Notes: generated from the letters alone by a model not told the origin. DNA of 64,000 bases from Chitinophaga pinensis (GCA_945862385.1 CAMAXV010000013.1:17843-81842), one strand, 5' to 3'; counted from the first letter of the stretch, positions 1 through 8,970 are shown. A program made the numbers and translations.

Positions 1-588
1 ATTCTTATCAATGCATTGAAGGGTGTCCATGTATGTGTGCCCAGAAATATGTTACAGGCAGTAGGTTTCTACAATACGCTGCTGGATGGAAAAGATCCTG
101 GTGTTGTCATTGAAAGTCTTAATGGATACAGGTTAAAAGAGCTAATTCCGGATGATTTGCTGGCTTATAAGGTTCCCTTAGGCGTTCCTGAAGTTGTGAG
201 ACAAGGAGCTGATATAACTGTAGTTTCCTATGGTTCAACATTGCGTATTGTTCAGGATGCAGCTGAGTTACTTTATAAAACAGGAATTGATGTAGAAGTT
301 GTTGATGTGCAGACATTAATGCCGTTTGACCTGAATCACCACATTCTTGCATCATTGAAGAAAACCAACAGAATACTCTTTGTTGATGAAGATGTTCCTG
401 GTGGTGCAACATCTTTTATGTTTGCAGAGGTTATGGACAAGCAAGGGGGCTACAAATGGCTTGATGCCTCCCCACGTATACTTTGTGCTCAGTCACACAG
501 ACCAGCTTATGGCAGTGATGGTGATTACTTCTCTAAACCTAATTTAGAAGACATTGCAATGCTAATCAAAGAAATCATTGCAGAGTAA
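1..588 (+). CDS. 2-oxoacid dehydrogenase E1, C-terminal part (5' end outside window)
   Basis: The reading frame is open from base 1, so only the last 195 codons are present. The segment is the C-terminal transketolase-type domain of a thiamine-diphosphate-dependent E1 component, as in pyruvate or branched-chain 2-oxoacid dehydrogenases, which decarboxylate a 2-oxoacid and pass the acyl group to E2 lipoate. Family signatures are VVSYGSTLRIVQDAAE, VVDVQTLMPFD and the tail SHRPAYGSDGDYF. That tail is typical of the long fused alpha-beta E1 proteins common in Bacteroidota, but the fusion cannot be confirmed because the 5' part is missing. Substrate (pyruvate versus branched-chain) cannot be decided here. 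It converges with the minus-strand gene that ends 5 nt downstream. Confidence 0.9.
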   Translation: MLINALKGVHVCVPRNMLQAVGFYNTLLDGKDPGVVIESLNGYRLKELIPDDLLAYKVPLGVPEVVRQGADITVVSYGSTLRIVQDAAELLYKTGIDVEVVDVQTLMPFDLNHHILASLKKTNRILFVDEDVPGGATSFMFAEVMDKQGGYKWLDASPRILCAQSHRPAYGSDGDYFSKPNLEDIAMLIKEIIAE

Positions 589-593
589 TTAAT

Positions 594-1010
594 TCAGGGA
601 AGCATTCTTTCTGTATAAATGCCAGTTGCTATATAGCAGGTATCATTTTTGCCAAACCAACTTATCCTATTTTTTGCTATTATCCTGTAGGCAAAATTTC
701 TTACTAACGTTGGAATAAACTTAAGAATAGCTAAAAACCGCCAAGGCGCTGGTAAAACAGACAGAATCGCAAGGGTAGCGTCTGATTCGTAAAAAGCTAC
801 TCCATTATGGTAAAAAACAACAGAATTTTTTCTGTCTAAAACTTCTCCTGATTGCAAAAGGTTAAAAAAAGTTCTGCCCTTAATTGGTGCAAAATACAAA
901 TCCTGGCTTCTGTCTTTTGCCAACAGAAACTTTACTGTACCAGAACAAAGCCCACAATAGCCATCATAAAAAACGATTGAAATTGCGGGCTTTCCGGGTT
1001 GTCTACGCAT
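594..1010 (-). CDS. DCC-family thiol-disulfide oxidoreductase-like protein (DUF393)
   Basis: A 138-residue protein of the DCC/DUF393 (YuxK-like) family. It opens with the family hallmark FYDGYCGLC, which puts a CxxC pair at residues 19 and 22 in a thioredoxin-like position. The C-terminal part has the family's RISWFGKNDTCYI-type ending with a third cysteine. The members are predicted thiol-disulfide oxidoreductases, but their substrates are poorly known. The ATG lies one nucleotide after the stop of the yebC-type gene on the same strand, so the two are almost certainly cotranscribed and translationally coupled. No signal peptide is visible, so a cytoplasmic location is likely. Confidence 0.88.
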   Translation of the reverse strand: MRRQPGKPAISIVFYDGYCGLCSGTVKFLLAKDRSQDLYFAPIKGRTFFNLLQSGEVLDRKNSVVFYHNGVAFYESDATLAILSVLPAPWRFLAILKFIPTLVRNFAYRIIAKNRISWFGKNDTCYIATGIYTERMLP

Positions 1011-1011
1011 T

Positions 1012-1734
1012 TTATTTCAGGTTGTGAAATACCTTTTGGACGTCGTCATCCTGCTCCAATCTGTCTACAAGTTTAAGCACATCCTGTACTTGTTCCTCAC
1101 CCAGTTCAACAACTGATGAAGGGATCCATTCAACTTCTGCACTTATTGGATTAAGGTTTTTTTCTTCAAGTGCCTTTTGCATATTACCGAAATCATTGAA
1201 TGCACATCGAATCACAAAAACATCTTCTCCATTGTCATTGGTGCTTTCACCCATTTCCTCTAATCCGAAGTCAATGAGTTCCAACTCCAGTTCATCGGGG
1301 TTCAAACCTTCATTTTTGAGCTTGAATACGCCCATTTTTTTAAATTGGAAACTTACGCTTCCACTAGTGCCCATCGCACCATTCCCTTTGTTAAAATGAG
1401 ATTTGATATTGGCAACTGTTCTTACATGATTGTCTGTAGCAGTTTCTACAAGAACTGCCACGCCATGTGGGGCATATCCCTCATAAAGGATTTCCTCGAA
1501 GTTATCCATTTCCTTTCCAGAGGCGCGCTTAATCGCTGCTTCAACCCGGTCTTTGGGCATATTGACACTCTTGGCGTTTTGAAAGCAGCGCCGGAGTGCA
1601 GGATTTGTACTGGGGTCAGGTCCTCCAGCTTTTACGGCAATGGCAATTTCTTTACCAATCCGGGTAAATTGTTTGGCCATTCTGTCCCACCTGGCAAACA
1701 TGGCATGCTTTCTTACTTCAAATATCCTTCCCAT
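1012..1734 (-). CDS. yebC: YebC/PmpR/TACO1-family protein
   Basis: A 240-residue member of the YebC/TACO1 family, which has been described both as a DNA-binding regulator and, more recently, as a factor that helps ribosomes through difficult sequences. Visible signatures are the N-terminal [20 protein letters not shown] (a slightly divergent form of the usual GHSKW motif region), then the alternating [27 protein letters not shown] and [11 protein letters not shown] segments. Length matches the family. The gene is first in a two-gene unit with the DCC-family gene. A TAAATTTG -7 element lies about 26 nt upstream on the minus strand. Confidence 0.93.
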   Translation of the reverse strand: MGRIFEVRKHAMFARWDRMAKQFTRIGKEIAIAVKAGGPDPSTNPALRRCFQNAKSVNMPKDRVEAAIKRASGKEMDNFEEILYEGYAPHGVAVLVETATDNHVRTVANIKSHFNKGNGAMGTSGSVSFQFKKMGVFKLKNEGLNPDELELELIDFGLEEMGESTNDNGEDVFVIRCAFNDFGNMQKALEEKNLNPISAEVEWIPSSVVELGEEQVQDVLKLVDRLEQDDDVQKVFHNLK

Positions 1735-1759
1735 AATGATTTATTTGCAGATTAATTGG

Positions 1760-1767
1760 CAAATTTA
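1760..1767 (-). promoter_or_regulatory. Bacteroidota -7 promoter element for yebC
   Basis: Read on the minus strand this is TAAATTTG, matching the Bacteroidota -7 consensus TAnnTTTG. No good TTTG is visible at the expected -33 distance, so this is a partial match. Confidence 0.4.
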
Positions 1768-1794
1768 CGGCAGTTTGCCATACGCACCTCTTTC

Positions 1795-2583
1795 TTATTT
1801 GTTTAGTCTGGGCATTCTGGTGTACTTTTCAACAGCTACGCTGTTGCTTCCGGCACCAATTTGTTGCGTATAGCTTGTATCACTGTCTTTGTTGATTAGA
1901 ATTTTTAAGGGAACTCCGTTGTTTCCAGTGAAAGTTGAAAAAATATTCGTTTCAGTGAGCTCTTTACCTGAAAAGTCAAAATTCCCAAATCCAAAACCTT
2001 TGTGTTTTGAGTTATCAAGGCTATCAACATAGTACTGAACAAACATAAAATAACCGCCCTGGAAAATCTTATACTGATCTCTTTTATTCCATGTTGTATC
2101 TCCATTGCTCACTGTGTAGTATTCTGCAAGTTTCCAGACACCGTCCAGCTCCGATTGTTTTGAAAAGTTTATTTTGGTGTATTCTTCTACAAGTTTATTG
2201 GGGATACCGTTGATGATTATTTCCGGTATTTCCTGGCGATACCCGGTTTCATGTGGTATGATACCGAGTTGAAAGCTTTGAGCTGTATCGAGCAACGATG
2301 TGCTGAAAATATTGTTTTCTGTAAGTATGTTGTTGTTGAAAGTATAAAATCCAAATCCGAATGAAGCCGTACTGTCTTCCCGCATATTGGTATACGCATA
2401 GTATTCGTCTGTGTATACTTTCTTTTGAACTCCATCATCAATGCGAGTCTCCTTTCCATTGGCGGTAAAAACCTGTTGTTCCATGGTGTACCACCCGGCC
2501 ATATTTTGAGCGGGAGGGGGATTGGTGCATGCGGAAATGCATATAGTGAGTATGGCTAGATTTATCAGGTATTTGAGCGTCAT
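1795..2583 (-). CDS. Predicted lipoprotein with two similar domains, function unknown
   Basis: A 262-residue protein of unknown function. The start at 2583 is chosen because it gives a clean lipoprotein signal: basic-polar start, hydrophobic stretch LINLAILTICIS, and a lipobox ISAC with cysteine at residue 19. The mature part contains two related segments, about residues 29-138 and 148-257. Each has a GW/GVW start, an FGFG motif, an (N/K)xLTExNIFST block and an (E/V)EKYT-like end, which suggests an internal duplication. The fold might be lipocalin-like, but that is a guess. It would be membrane-anchored in the periplasm or at the cell surface. A TACATTTG element lies 20 nt upstream, and a strong terminator of the preceding gene lies just beyond. 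Confidence 0.8.
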   Translation of the reverse strand: MTLKYLINLAILTICISACTNPPPAQNMAGWYTMEQQVFTANGKETRIDDGVQKKVYTDEYYAYTNMREDSTASFGFGFYTFNNNILTENNIFSTSLLDTAQSFQLGIIPHETGYRQEIPEIIINGIPNKLVEEYTKINFSKQSELDGVWKLAEYYTVSNGDTTWNKRDQYKIFQGGYFMFVQYYVDSLDNSKHKGFGFGNFDFSGKELTETNIFSTFTGNNGVPLKILINKDSDTSYTQQIGAGSNSVAVEKYTRMPRLNK

Positions 2584-2602
2584 ATTTTCTGTTTTAGATA
2601 CG

Positions 2603-2634
2603 CAAATGTAGTATTTCAGTATATAAATAAGAAA
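2603..2634 (-). promoter_or_regulatory. Probable promoter of the lipoprotein gene
   Basis: Minus-strand TTTC-N20-TACATTTG. The -7 element (2603-2610) is perfect, and the -33 element has one mismatch to TTTG. Its upstream edge touches the terminator hairpin of the permease gene. Confidence 0.55.
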
Positions 2635-2666
2635 AGGCTGCACGGATTTAAACGTGCAGCCTTTTC
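2631..2666 (-). terminator. Strong intrinsic terminator after the APC permease
   Basis: A 14-bp perfect stem (arms 2631-2644 and 2653-2666) closes an 8-nt loop. On the minus strand it lies 23-58 nt after the permease stop codon and ends in TTTTCTTATTT. This separates the permease transcript from the lipoprotein gene. Confidence 0.85.
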
Positions 2667-2688
2667 AATGCATACAGATGATATTAAA

Positions 2689-4182
2689 TTAGCTGTTGAG
2701 TTTACTGTTCTTTTTACTGTACAGGAAGTAAACAACGAGTCCAAGTGCCATCCACCCAAAAGCTACCTTCAGGGTTTGTTCATCAAGTCCTACAATCATC
2801 GCAGTACAGATTAAGGCACCCAATACACTTACGACAGGCGCTATTGGAGTTCTGAATGGTCTTTCCAGATTGGGGGCTTTAACCCGCAGCATCCAGACGC
2901 CAATGCTCACCAATACAAAGGCGAAGAGTGTGCCAAAGCTTGTGAGATCCCCGGCAACATGACCCGGTACAAATGCGGCAAAAGCACCTACGAATACGAA
3001 AAGAATCATATTCGATTTATATGGTGTTTTGTATTTTGGGTGTAAATCTCCAAATGCTTTGGGTATGAGGCCATCGTTACTCATGGTATAGAAAATACGG
3101 CTTTGTCCCATCAGCATAACTAAAATCACAGAAGAGAATCCTGCAAGGATGGCAACAGTTACTGCCGTTGCAAGCCAGCTGTATTCTTTCATGTAGGTTG
3201 CAATGGTATATGCAACTGATGCTTCCCTTCCTTTTTCAGGGTCAACAAATTCCTTCCAGTTGGTAACACCGGTAAGTACATGCCCAAACAGGATGTAAAG
3301 GATTGTACACACTACCAATGATCCGAGGATTCCAATAGGCATATCACGTTTGGGGTTCTTAGCTTCCTGTGCTGCTGTTGATACAGCATCAAAACCTATG
3401 AATGCAAAGAAAACGATACCGGCTCCACCCAGAATACCGCCCCATCCGTGTTTGTTCCACGGACTGTAATCAGCAATTACTTTGCCGGCCTGATCTACCA
3501 CAGCAGGTTCATTTGCAGGGATAAGATAAGGGACATAGTTTTCGGGGTTAATAAACTGCCAGCCCAATGCAATGAATACAAGCACTACAGCTACTTTAAT
3601 GAAAACGATAACTGCGTTGACCATCGCTGACTCCTGCGTACCTCTGATCAGGAGCAGAGACAACAGAAACAGGATGATAAGTGCAGGCGCGTTCATGATA
3701 CCCTGGTGTAAAACACCTGAGGAGTCTGTAAAGCTTTCAAAGGGAGAATGACACCATTCATAAGGGATGCTTCCTCCCAGCAGCTTGTTGAGGTATTCGC
3801 TCCAAGCAATGGATACGGTTGCTGCGCCAAGGGCATATTCCATAATGAGAGCCCAACCGATGATCCAGGCAACCAATTCACCCATGGTTACATAGGAATA
3901 TGCGTAAGCGCTTCCTGCAATGGGAATCATCGATGCAAATTCTGCATAACACAAGCCTGCAAAGGCACATCCGATTGCGGCTACAATAAAAGAAAGGGTT
4001 ACACCAGGGCCTGCAGCCTGTCCTGCAGCTGCAGCTGTGCGGACGAACAAACCCGCACCAATGATGGCACCGATGCCAAGTGCAATCAGGTTGCCAGCTC
4101 CAAGGGTACGTTTGAGTCCCTTTTCCGAATCTTCGGCCTGCGAAAGCAATGCCTCCAATGATTTTCTTCTGAATAAACTCAT
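2689..4182 (-). CDS. APC-superfamily amino acid permease
   Basis: A 497-residue inner-membrane transporter of the amino acid-polyamine-organocation superfamily, closest in pattern to the cationic amino acid transporter (CAT-like) group. It has roughly 12-14 hydrophobic segments. The first contains the signature GIGAIIGAGLFVRTAAAAGQAAGP (broken by the membrane bend), followed by AGLCYAEFASMIPIAGSAYAYSY. FFAFIGFDAVSTAAQEAKNP is the conserved TM6-TM7 region. Likely role is uptake or exchange of amino acids, with the substrate not decidable. It is monocistronic, being divergent from the symporter gene and closed by a strong terminator. Confidence 0.92.
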   Translation of the reverse strand: MSLFRRKSLEALLSQAEDSEKGLKRTLGAGNLIALGIGAIIGAGLFVRTAAAAGQAAGPGVTLSFIVAAIGCAFAGLCYAEFASMIPIAGSAYAYSYVTMGELVAWIIGWALIMEYALGAATVSIAWSEYLNKLLGGSIPYEWCHSPFESFTDSSGVLHQGIMNAPALIILFLLSLLLIRGTQESAMVNAVIVFIKVAVVLVFIALGWQFINPENYVPYLIPANEPAVVDQAGKVIADYSPWNKHGWGGILGGAGIVFFAFIGFDAVSTAAQEAKNPKRDMPIGILGSLVVCTILYILFGHVLTGVTNWKEFVDPEKGREASVAYTIATYMKEYSWLATAVTVAILAGFSSVILVMLMGQSRIFYTMSNDGLIPKAFGDLHPKYKTPYKSNMILFVFVGAFAAFVPGHVAGDLTSFGTLFAFVLVSIGVWMLRVKAPNLERPFRTPIAPVVSVLGALICTAMIVGLDEQTLKVAFGWMALGLVVYFLYSKKNSKLNS

Positions 4183-4328
4183 GACAGATAATTTGGTTAT
4201 TTGGTACTACAAGGTCCTAAAATAGCCAATTATTTTATTCGTTGTACATTTTATTTTGCACTCAAATAAAATTCTGAAATCCATCTAAATCCTTTATTTT
4301 ACAAGTCTTAAGCTTAAAACGAGAAACA

Positions 4329-5585
4329 ATGAAGGGTGCATCAGGAAAGTTGACTTTGTATATTCTGATAGCAATGGTATTGGGTATTGCTGCAGGTTAT
4401 ATTATTCATACCCAGTCTTCCCCGGAGTATATAAAAAGTTTCTCCACCAATATAAAACTGCTAACAACAATTTTTTTGCGTCTTGTGCAGATGGTCATTG
4501 CCCCACTTGTATTTACTACACTTGTAGTGGGTATTGCCAAACTGGGTGATCTTGGTGCAGTAGGCAGGGTGGGCGGTAAGGCGATGCTTTGGTTCGTGTC
4601 TGCTTCCCTGGCGAGTCTATTGCTGGGGATGCTGCTTGTTAACTTCTTTCAGCCAGGAGCAGCTATCAGACTTGATTCTGCTGATGTAGAGGGTGCGAAG
4701 GATTTGATTGGGAAAACACAGGAGTTCTCGTTGCAGAAATTTATAGAACACGTATTTCCCAAAAGTGTAATAGAAGCGATGGCTACCAACGAGATCCTTC
4801 AGCTTGTTGTATTCAGTATCTTTTTTGGTGTAGGAACTACCGCACTTGGGGAGAAAGGACAGGTTGTTGTGAAAGCACTTGATGCCATGGCGCACATCAT
4901 ATTAAAAATGGTGGGCTATGTTATGAATTTTGCACCCATCGGTGTTTTCGGTGCAATTGCAGCTGTAATAGCTACAAAAGGCCTGGAAGTATTTGTATTT
5001 TACGGACAGTATTTGCTTGCGTTTCTGGCTGGAATAGCGGGACTTTGGGTGCTTTTACTTACTGTAGGTTATTTTATTTTGGGTAAACGGCTTTGGGAAC
5101 TGCTGAAGACAATCTCCCAGCCTTTGCTCATCGCTTTCAGTACCACAAGCAGCGAGGCTGTCTTTCCAAAGCTTACCACAGAACTGGAGAAATTTGGCTG
5201 TAAAGACAAGATTGTTTCCTTTATCCTGCCCCTTGGTTACAGTTTTAACCTGGATGGCAGCATGATGTACATGACTTTTGCCAGCCTTGCCATTGCCCAG
5301 GCATATGGCATTCACCTTGATATTGGAACGCAGCTAACCATGCTGCTGGTCCTGATGCTTACAAGCAAGGGAATTGCTGGTGTGCCCAGGGCTTCGCTTG
5401 TTGTTGTAACAGCAACCTGCGCTATGTTCAATATCCCTCCTGAAGGCATTGCCCTGATCATACCGATAGATCACTTTTGTGATATGTTCAGAACCATGAC
5501 CAATGTTGTAGGAAATGCCCTGGCTACAACTGCTGTCAGCAAATGGGAAGGTGAACTGGAGTCACCGGTTGGTGAGGTTGCATAA
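4329..5585 (+). CDS. Dicarboxylate/amino acid:cation symporter (DAACS family)
   Basis: A 418-residue membrane protein of the glutamate/aspartate/dicarboxylate symporter family. Recognisable elements are QMVIAPLVFTTLVVGIA in TM3, the re-entrant loop serine-rich AFSTTSSEAVFP, the TM7 region YSFNLDGSMMYM (the NMDGT-type motif, here NLDGS), and the TM8 segment PIDHFCDMFRTMTNVVGNA with the conserved D and R/N residues for substrate binding. It should carry acidic amino acids or C4-dicarboxylates with Na+ or H+. It lies divergent from the APC permease over a 146-nt intergenic region and is 14 nt ahead of the DedA gene, so those two are probably cotranscribed. Confidence 0.93.
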   Translation: MKGASGKLTLYILIAMVLGIAAGYIIHTQSSPEYIKSFSTNIKLLTTIFLRLVQMVIAPLVFTTLVVGIAKLGDLGAVGRVGGKAMLWFVSASLASLLLGMLLVNFFQPGAAIRLDSADVEGAKDLIGKTQEFSLQKFIEHVFPKSVIEAMATNEILQLVVFSIFFGVGTTALGEKGQVVVKALDAMAHIILKMVGYVMNFAPIGVFGAIAAVIATKGLEVFVFYGQYLLAFLAGIAGLWVLLLTVGYFILGKRLWELLKTISQPLLIAFSTTSSEAVFPKLTTELEKFGCKDKIVSFILPLGYSFNLDGSMMYMTFASLAIAQAYGIHLDIGTQLTMLLVLMLTSKGIAGVPRASLVVVTATCAMFNIPPEGIALIIPIDHFCDMFRTMTNVVGNALATTAVSKWEGELESPVGEVA

Positions 5586-5599
5586 AAAAATAAAAATCA

Positions 5600-6268
5600 A
5601 TGATTATGATTGAGTTGGCGATACAGTGGAAAGATTTTTTAAATCCGGAATTTTACATACAGCATGGGGGTTTATGGCTGTTTCTTTTTATTGTTTTTGC
5701 AGAAACCGGATTGTTCGCCGGGTTTTTCCTTCCTGGTGATTCCCTTCTGTTTGTGGCAGGTATATACAGCAATGAACTTGCAGCAGAATTGTTTCAGTTT
5801 GATAACGACTTGATTAACCTGGTACTTATTGCCCTACTTGTAATCCTTTCAGGTGTTCTTGGCAACATGGTTGGCTATTGGTTTGGTGCAGCAAGTGGGC
5901 CATTCCTATTCAGAAGGAATGATACGTTTTTCTTCAAGAAAAAGCACCTCTTTGCAGCAAAAGAGTTCTATGACAAACATGGTGGAGGTGCTATTGTTTT
6001 TGCCCGGTTCCTTCCAATTATCCGCACTTTTGCTCCGATAATTGCTGGTATTGTGCGCATGGAACGACATAAATTTACCCTCTATAACATCATAGGGTCA
6101 ATTTCCTGGGCCGTCAGTATGTTGTTTGCAGGACATTACCTATATAAATTCTTTCTGAAACAGTTTGGGTTTGATCTGAAGGATCGTTTAGAGTTGATTG
6201 TACTGGGTATTATCCTTGTTACCACAGCTCCTGTTATCATAAGATTGATGCGCAAGTCCAAAAAATAG
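5600..6268 (+). CDS. DedA-family membrane protein
   Basis: A 222-residue DedA/SNARE-associated family protein. Signatures are the early FAETGLFAGFFLPGDSLLF motif, the GN(M)VGYWFGAASGP segment and the VFARFLPIIRTFAPIIAG motif with the essential arginines. The protein has several membrane segments, ending in a basic tail (RLMRKSKK). DedA proteins take part in envelope homeostasis, and some flip undecaprenyl phosphate or phospholipids. The gene follows the symporter gene by 14 nt and converges on the MFS gene 57 nt away. Confidence 0.92.
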   Translation: MIMIELAIQWKDFLNPEFYIQHGGLWLFLFIVFAETGLFAGFFLPGDSLLFVAGIYSNELAAELFQFDNDLINLVLIALLVILSGVLGNMVGYWFGAASGPFLFRRNDTFFFKKKHLFAAKEFYDKHGGGAIVFARFLPIIRTFAPIIAGIVRMERHKFTLYNIIGSISWAVSMLFAGHYLYKFFLKQFGFDLKDRLELIVLGIILVTTAPVIIRLMRKSKK

Positions 6269-6325
6269 GCACCAGTTTTATAAAGGAAACTTTAGATTTA
6301 TAGCAGTAAAACTGCATTATCACAA

Positions 6326-7567
6326 CTAGTCCTTTTCTATATAGTTGAGTTTTTTCATGAAGGTTTCTTCTGTGAACCAGGCAGAAACAATGGCTATTAC
6401 GATAACTATAACGCCTGTGATAATTCCGCTTGTAAGTGCATTCCAGTTCCAGGTTTCCTGAAACAGGTTAAGGAACAGCATGTTCATAATTGGTAATGAA
6501 CCCCTAACCATGTTGGGAATGGTAGTGGCTGCTGTTGCTCTCATGTTTGTGCCAAACTGTTCTGCACCCATGGTAACAAAAATGGCCCAGAAACCGCTGC
6601 TGAAGCCAAGTAGTCCGCAGATGAAATACATGGAAGCATCCTGGTTGTTGAGCGGACTAAAATACAATCCACATGAGAGTATTGTGAGACCGTAAAAAAT
6701 ATACAACGCTTTTTTCCTGCTCCTGAAATACTGGCTTACAAATCCAATCGCTATGTCGCCCAGCGAAATACCGATATAGCCAAACATAGTGGCCTTCCCT
6801 GAATCAATCAGGTTATTGGGGTATAGATCCATTGCAAACCTGTTTGAGTAATTCATCAGAATACCGATTACATACCAGGTTGGTAAGCCAATCAGAATGG
6901 CAAGTGCATACTTTCTGAATCTTGTGATATTGGTGAAAAACATAAAAAAATTTCCTTTCTGCACATGTTCAAGTTTGGCTTTCTGGTACATAAGGCTTTC
7001 CATGATACTTACCCGCATAAGTAGTAATCCTATCCCCAGCACCCCTCCAATTTTATAACACAAACGCCAGTCGTTAGTCATTTTGAAAATGAAATAGGCA
7101 AAGACAGCCCCAAGCAGGCCTACTCCGGCAACAAGGGATGTACCTAATCCCCTCCTGCTGCGTGGGAGTAATTCACTCACCAGGGTAATACCTGCTCCCA
7201 ATTCTCCAGCCAGTCCGATTCCACCAATAAACCTTGCCCAGGCATACTGCTCAACCGTCTGCACATAGCCGGTAGCGAAATTTGCTATGGAGTATAGTAG
7301 AATGGAGCCGAATAGTACACTGAGTCTTCCTTTTTTGTCCCCAAGAACACCCCACAGTATACCTCCAAGGAGCAGACCGGTCATTTGCCAGTTGATAACT
7401 TTGGTGCTAGCTTCCAACATGGGTATGGCAAGATCCTCAACACCAATGCCAAGCAGACTTGGTTTTCTGACTATAGAGAACAGTAACAATTCATAGATGT
7501 CTACAAAATATCCTAATGCTGCAATGATGATTGTAAGTACTACCTTATTGTTTTGTTTCTGCTTCAT
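6326..7567 (-). CDS. MFS transporter, paralogue A
   Basis: A 413-residue major facilitator with about 12 membrane segments. It has the motif A variant GDKKGRLSV between TM2 and TM3 and the conserved block GIGLAGELGAGITLVSELLP in TM4. The second half contains FGTNMRATAATTIPNMVRG, resembling the AAHS/sugar-porter-type carriers. The substrate is unknown. It is extensively similar along its whole length to the divergently transcribed neighbour at 7697-8935, so the pair arose by gene duplication. The start ATG is followed by a lysine/glutamine/asparagine-rich cytoplasmic tip. Confidence 0.9.
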   Translation of the reverse strand: MKQKQNNKVVLTIIIAALGYFVDIYELLLFSIVRKPSLLGIGVEDLAIPMLEASTKVINWQMTGLLLGGILWGVLGDKKGRLSVLFGSILLYSIANFATGYVQTVEQYAWARFIGGIGLAGELGAGITLVSELLPRSRRGLGTSLVAGVGLLGAVFAYFIFKMTNDWRLCYKIGGVLGIGLLLMRVSIMESLMYQKAKLEHVQKGNFFMFFTNITRFRKYALAILIGLPTWYVIGILMNYSNRFAMDLYPNNLIDSGKATMFGYIGISLGDIAIGFVSQYFRSRKKALYIFYGLTILSCGLYFSPLNNQDASMYFICGLLGFSSGFWAIFVTMGAEQFGTNMRATAATTIPNMVRGSLPIMNMLFLNLFQETWNWNALTSGIITGVIVIVIAIVSAWFTEETFMKKLNYIEKD

Positions 7568-7696
7568 CCATTTGATTTAAAGGGTCTTCAATGTACAGTT
7601 TTTTCAAATAAATGTATACTTTGTACCCATAAAATGTTTTATCCATTTGAGGAGCTGCAATTATCATTCATGTAGCCTCAATACAAACTTACTGTT

Positions 7697-8935
7697 ATGC
7701 TTTCTGTGCCTTCTTTGACAAAATCTTCTCGTTTTCTGATCCTGGTCGCATCCCTGGGTTATTTTGTTGATATCTACGATCTGTTGATTTTTTCTATTGT
7801 GCGTGAGCCAAGCCTTCGTGATATTGGTGTTCCGGATTCTCAGATTGTAAGTGCAAGTGCTATGATCATCAACTGGCAGATGACAGGCCTGCTTCTGGGA
7901 GGAATATTATGGGGCATAATGGGTGATAAGCGCGGAAGGCTCAGCGTTTTGTTTGGCTCGATATTATTGTATTCCATCACTAATTTCATCAATGGGTTTG
8001 TTGAATCTGTTAATCAATATGCCCTCCTCAGGTTTATAACAGGAATTGGACTAGCCGGAGAACTGGGAGCAGGAATTACACTTGTAAGTGAAATGATGCC
8101 AAAGAACAAAAGGGGAATCATGACCAGCTTCATTGCCGGCGTTGGTGTTTTCGGAGCAGTACTGGCGTACCTCATTTTTAAATTTACAGGTGATTGGCGG
8201 TTGTGTTATAAGATTGGTGGCGTATTGGGTATAGCACTTTTGTTGTTAAGGGTTAGTGTAGCTGAAAGTTTGATGTTCAAGCGGGTTGCTGCTGAAAAAG
8301 TTCAGAAAGGAAATCTTTTCCAGCTTTTTAACAGGCCAGCTTTGTTTAGAAAATATATCCTGGCTATCCTGGTAGGTATACCTTCCTGGTTTATTGTTGG
8401 TATCATGATTACGCTCAGTAACAGATTCGCGATTGAATTGTATGGCAGCACCACATTGGTTGCTGGGGCATGTGTGATGTATGGCTATATTGGAAATGCC
8501 TTCGGCGATATAACAGTTGGGGTAATCAGTCAGTACTATCAAAGCCGGAAGAAAGCCTTGTATTTTATGTATGCCTGTTGTATCCTGACTATATGTTTGT
8601 ATTTCAGTCCGTTTAACAGTTCAGACACAACAATGTATGTTATCTGTTTCTTTCTGGGATATGCTTCTGGTTTTTGGGCAATCATAGTTACCATGGGTGC
8701 AGAGCATTTTGGTACAAACCTCAGGGCAACTGCCGCAACTACTATACCCAATATGGTCCGTGGCTCTTTGCCTTTGATGAATATCTTGTTTAATAGCTAT
8801 TTTATCAAATCTCTGCACTGGTCGATGGTCAAAAGCGGAATAGTTACTGCAGGAATTGTGGTAGGGGTGGCTCTAATTGCCCTGGTTTTTACAGAAGAGA
8901 CGTTTCACAAGGATCTGGATTATGTGGAGGAGTAG
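7697..8935 (+). CDS. MFS transporter, paralogue B
   Basis: A 412-residue major facilitator and the divergent twin of the gene at 6326-7567. Blocks identical or nearly identical in both include GYFVDIY, SIVR(E/K)PSL, INWQMTGLLLGGILWG, GRLSVLFGSILLYSI, GLAGELGAGITLVSE, DWRLCYKIGGVLGI and RATAATTIPNMVRGSLP. It carries motif A (GDKRGRLSV). The substrate is unknown; the family pattern suggests a proton-coupled carrier for a small organic acid or sugar. A 129-nt region separates the two start codons and may hold shared regulation. A bidirectional terminator follows at 9025-9067. Confidence 0.9.
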   Translation: MLSVPSLTKSSRFLILVASLGYFVDIYDLLIFSIVREPSLRDIGVPDSQIVSASAMIINWQMTGLLLGGILWGIMGDKRGRLSVLFGSILLYSITNFINGFVESVNQYALLRFITGIGLAGELGAGITLVSEMMPKNKRGIMTSFIAGVGVFGAVLAYLIFKFTGDWRLCYKIGGVLGIALLLLRVSVAESLMFKRVAAEKVQKGNLFQLFNRPALFRKYILAILVGIPSWFIVGIMITLSNRFAIELYGSTTLVAGACVMYGYIGNAFGDITVGVISQYYQSRKKALYFMYACCILTICLYFSPFNSSDTTMYVICFFLGYASGFWAIIVTMGAEHFGTNLRATAATTIPNMVRGSLPLMNILFNSYFIKSLHWSMVKSGIVTAGIVVGVALIALVFTEETFHKDLDYVEE

Positions 8936-8955
8936 TTAAGAGAGACACGAGCTTG

Positions 8956-8970
8956 CCAGCCGTAGGCTGG
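8956..8970. repeat. Small palindromic hairpin
   Basis: CCAGCC-GTA-GGCTGG, a perfect 6-bp stem with a 3-nt loop, lies in the 244-nt gap between the MFS gene and mdh. It is followed by a second GC-rich segment (8984-8996) that shares CCGTAG. This could be the remnant of an interspersed intergenic repeat; no function is evident. Confidence 0.4.

Noticed and set aside
6269..6325. Terminator between convergent dedA and MFS genes
   Set aside because: Only a 4-bp GCAG/CTGC stem was found, with no adequate T run.
7568..7696. Promoter elements in the MFS divergent gap
   Set aside because: TATACTTTG resembles the -7 element, but the spacing of TA to TTTG is one base off in either reading, and no TTTG is at -33. 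Not reported as a feature.
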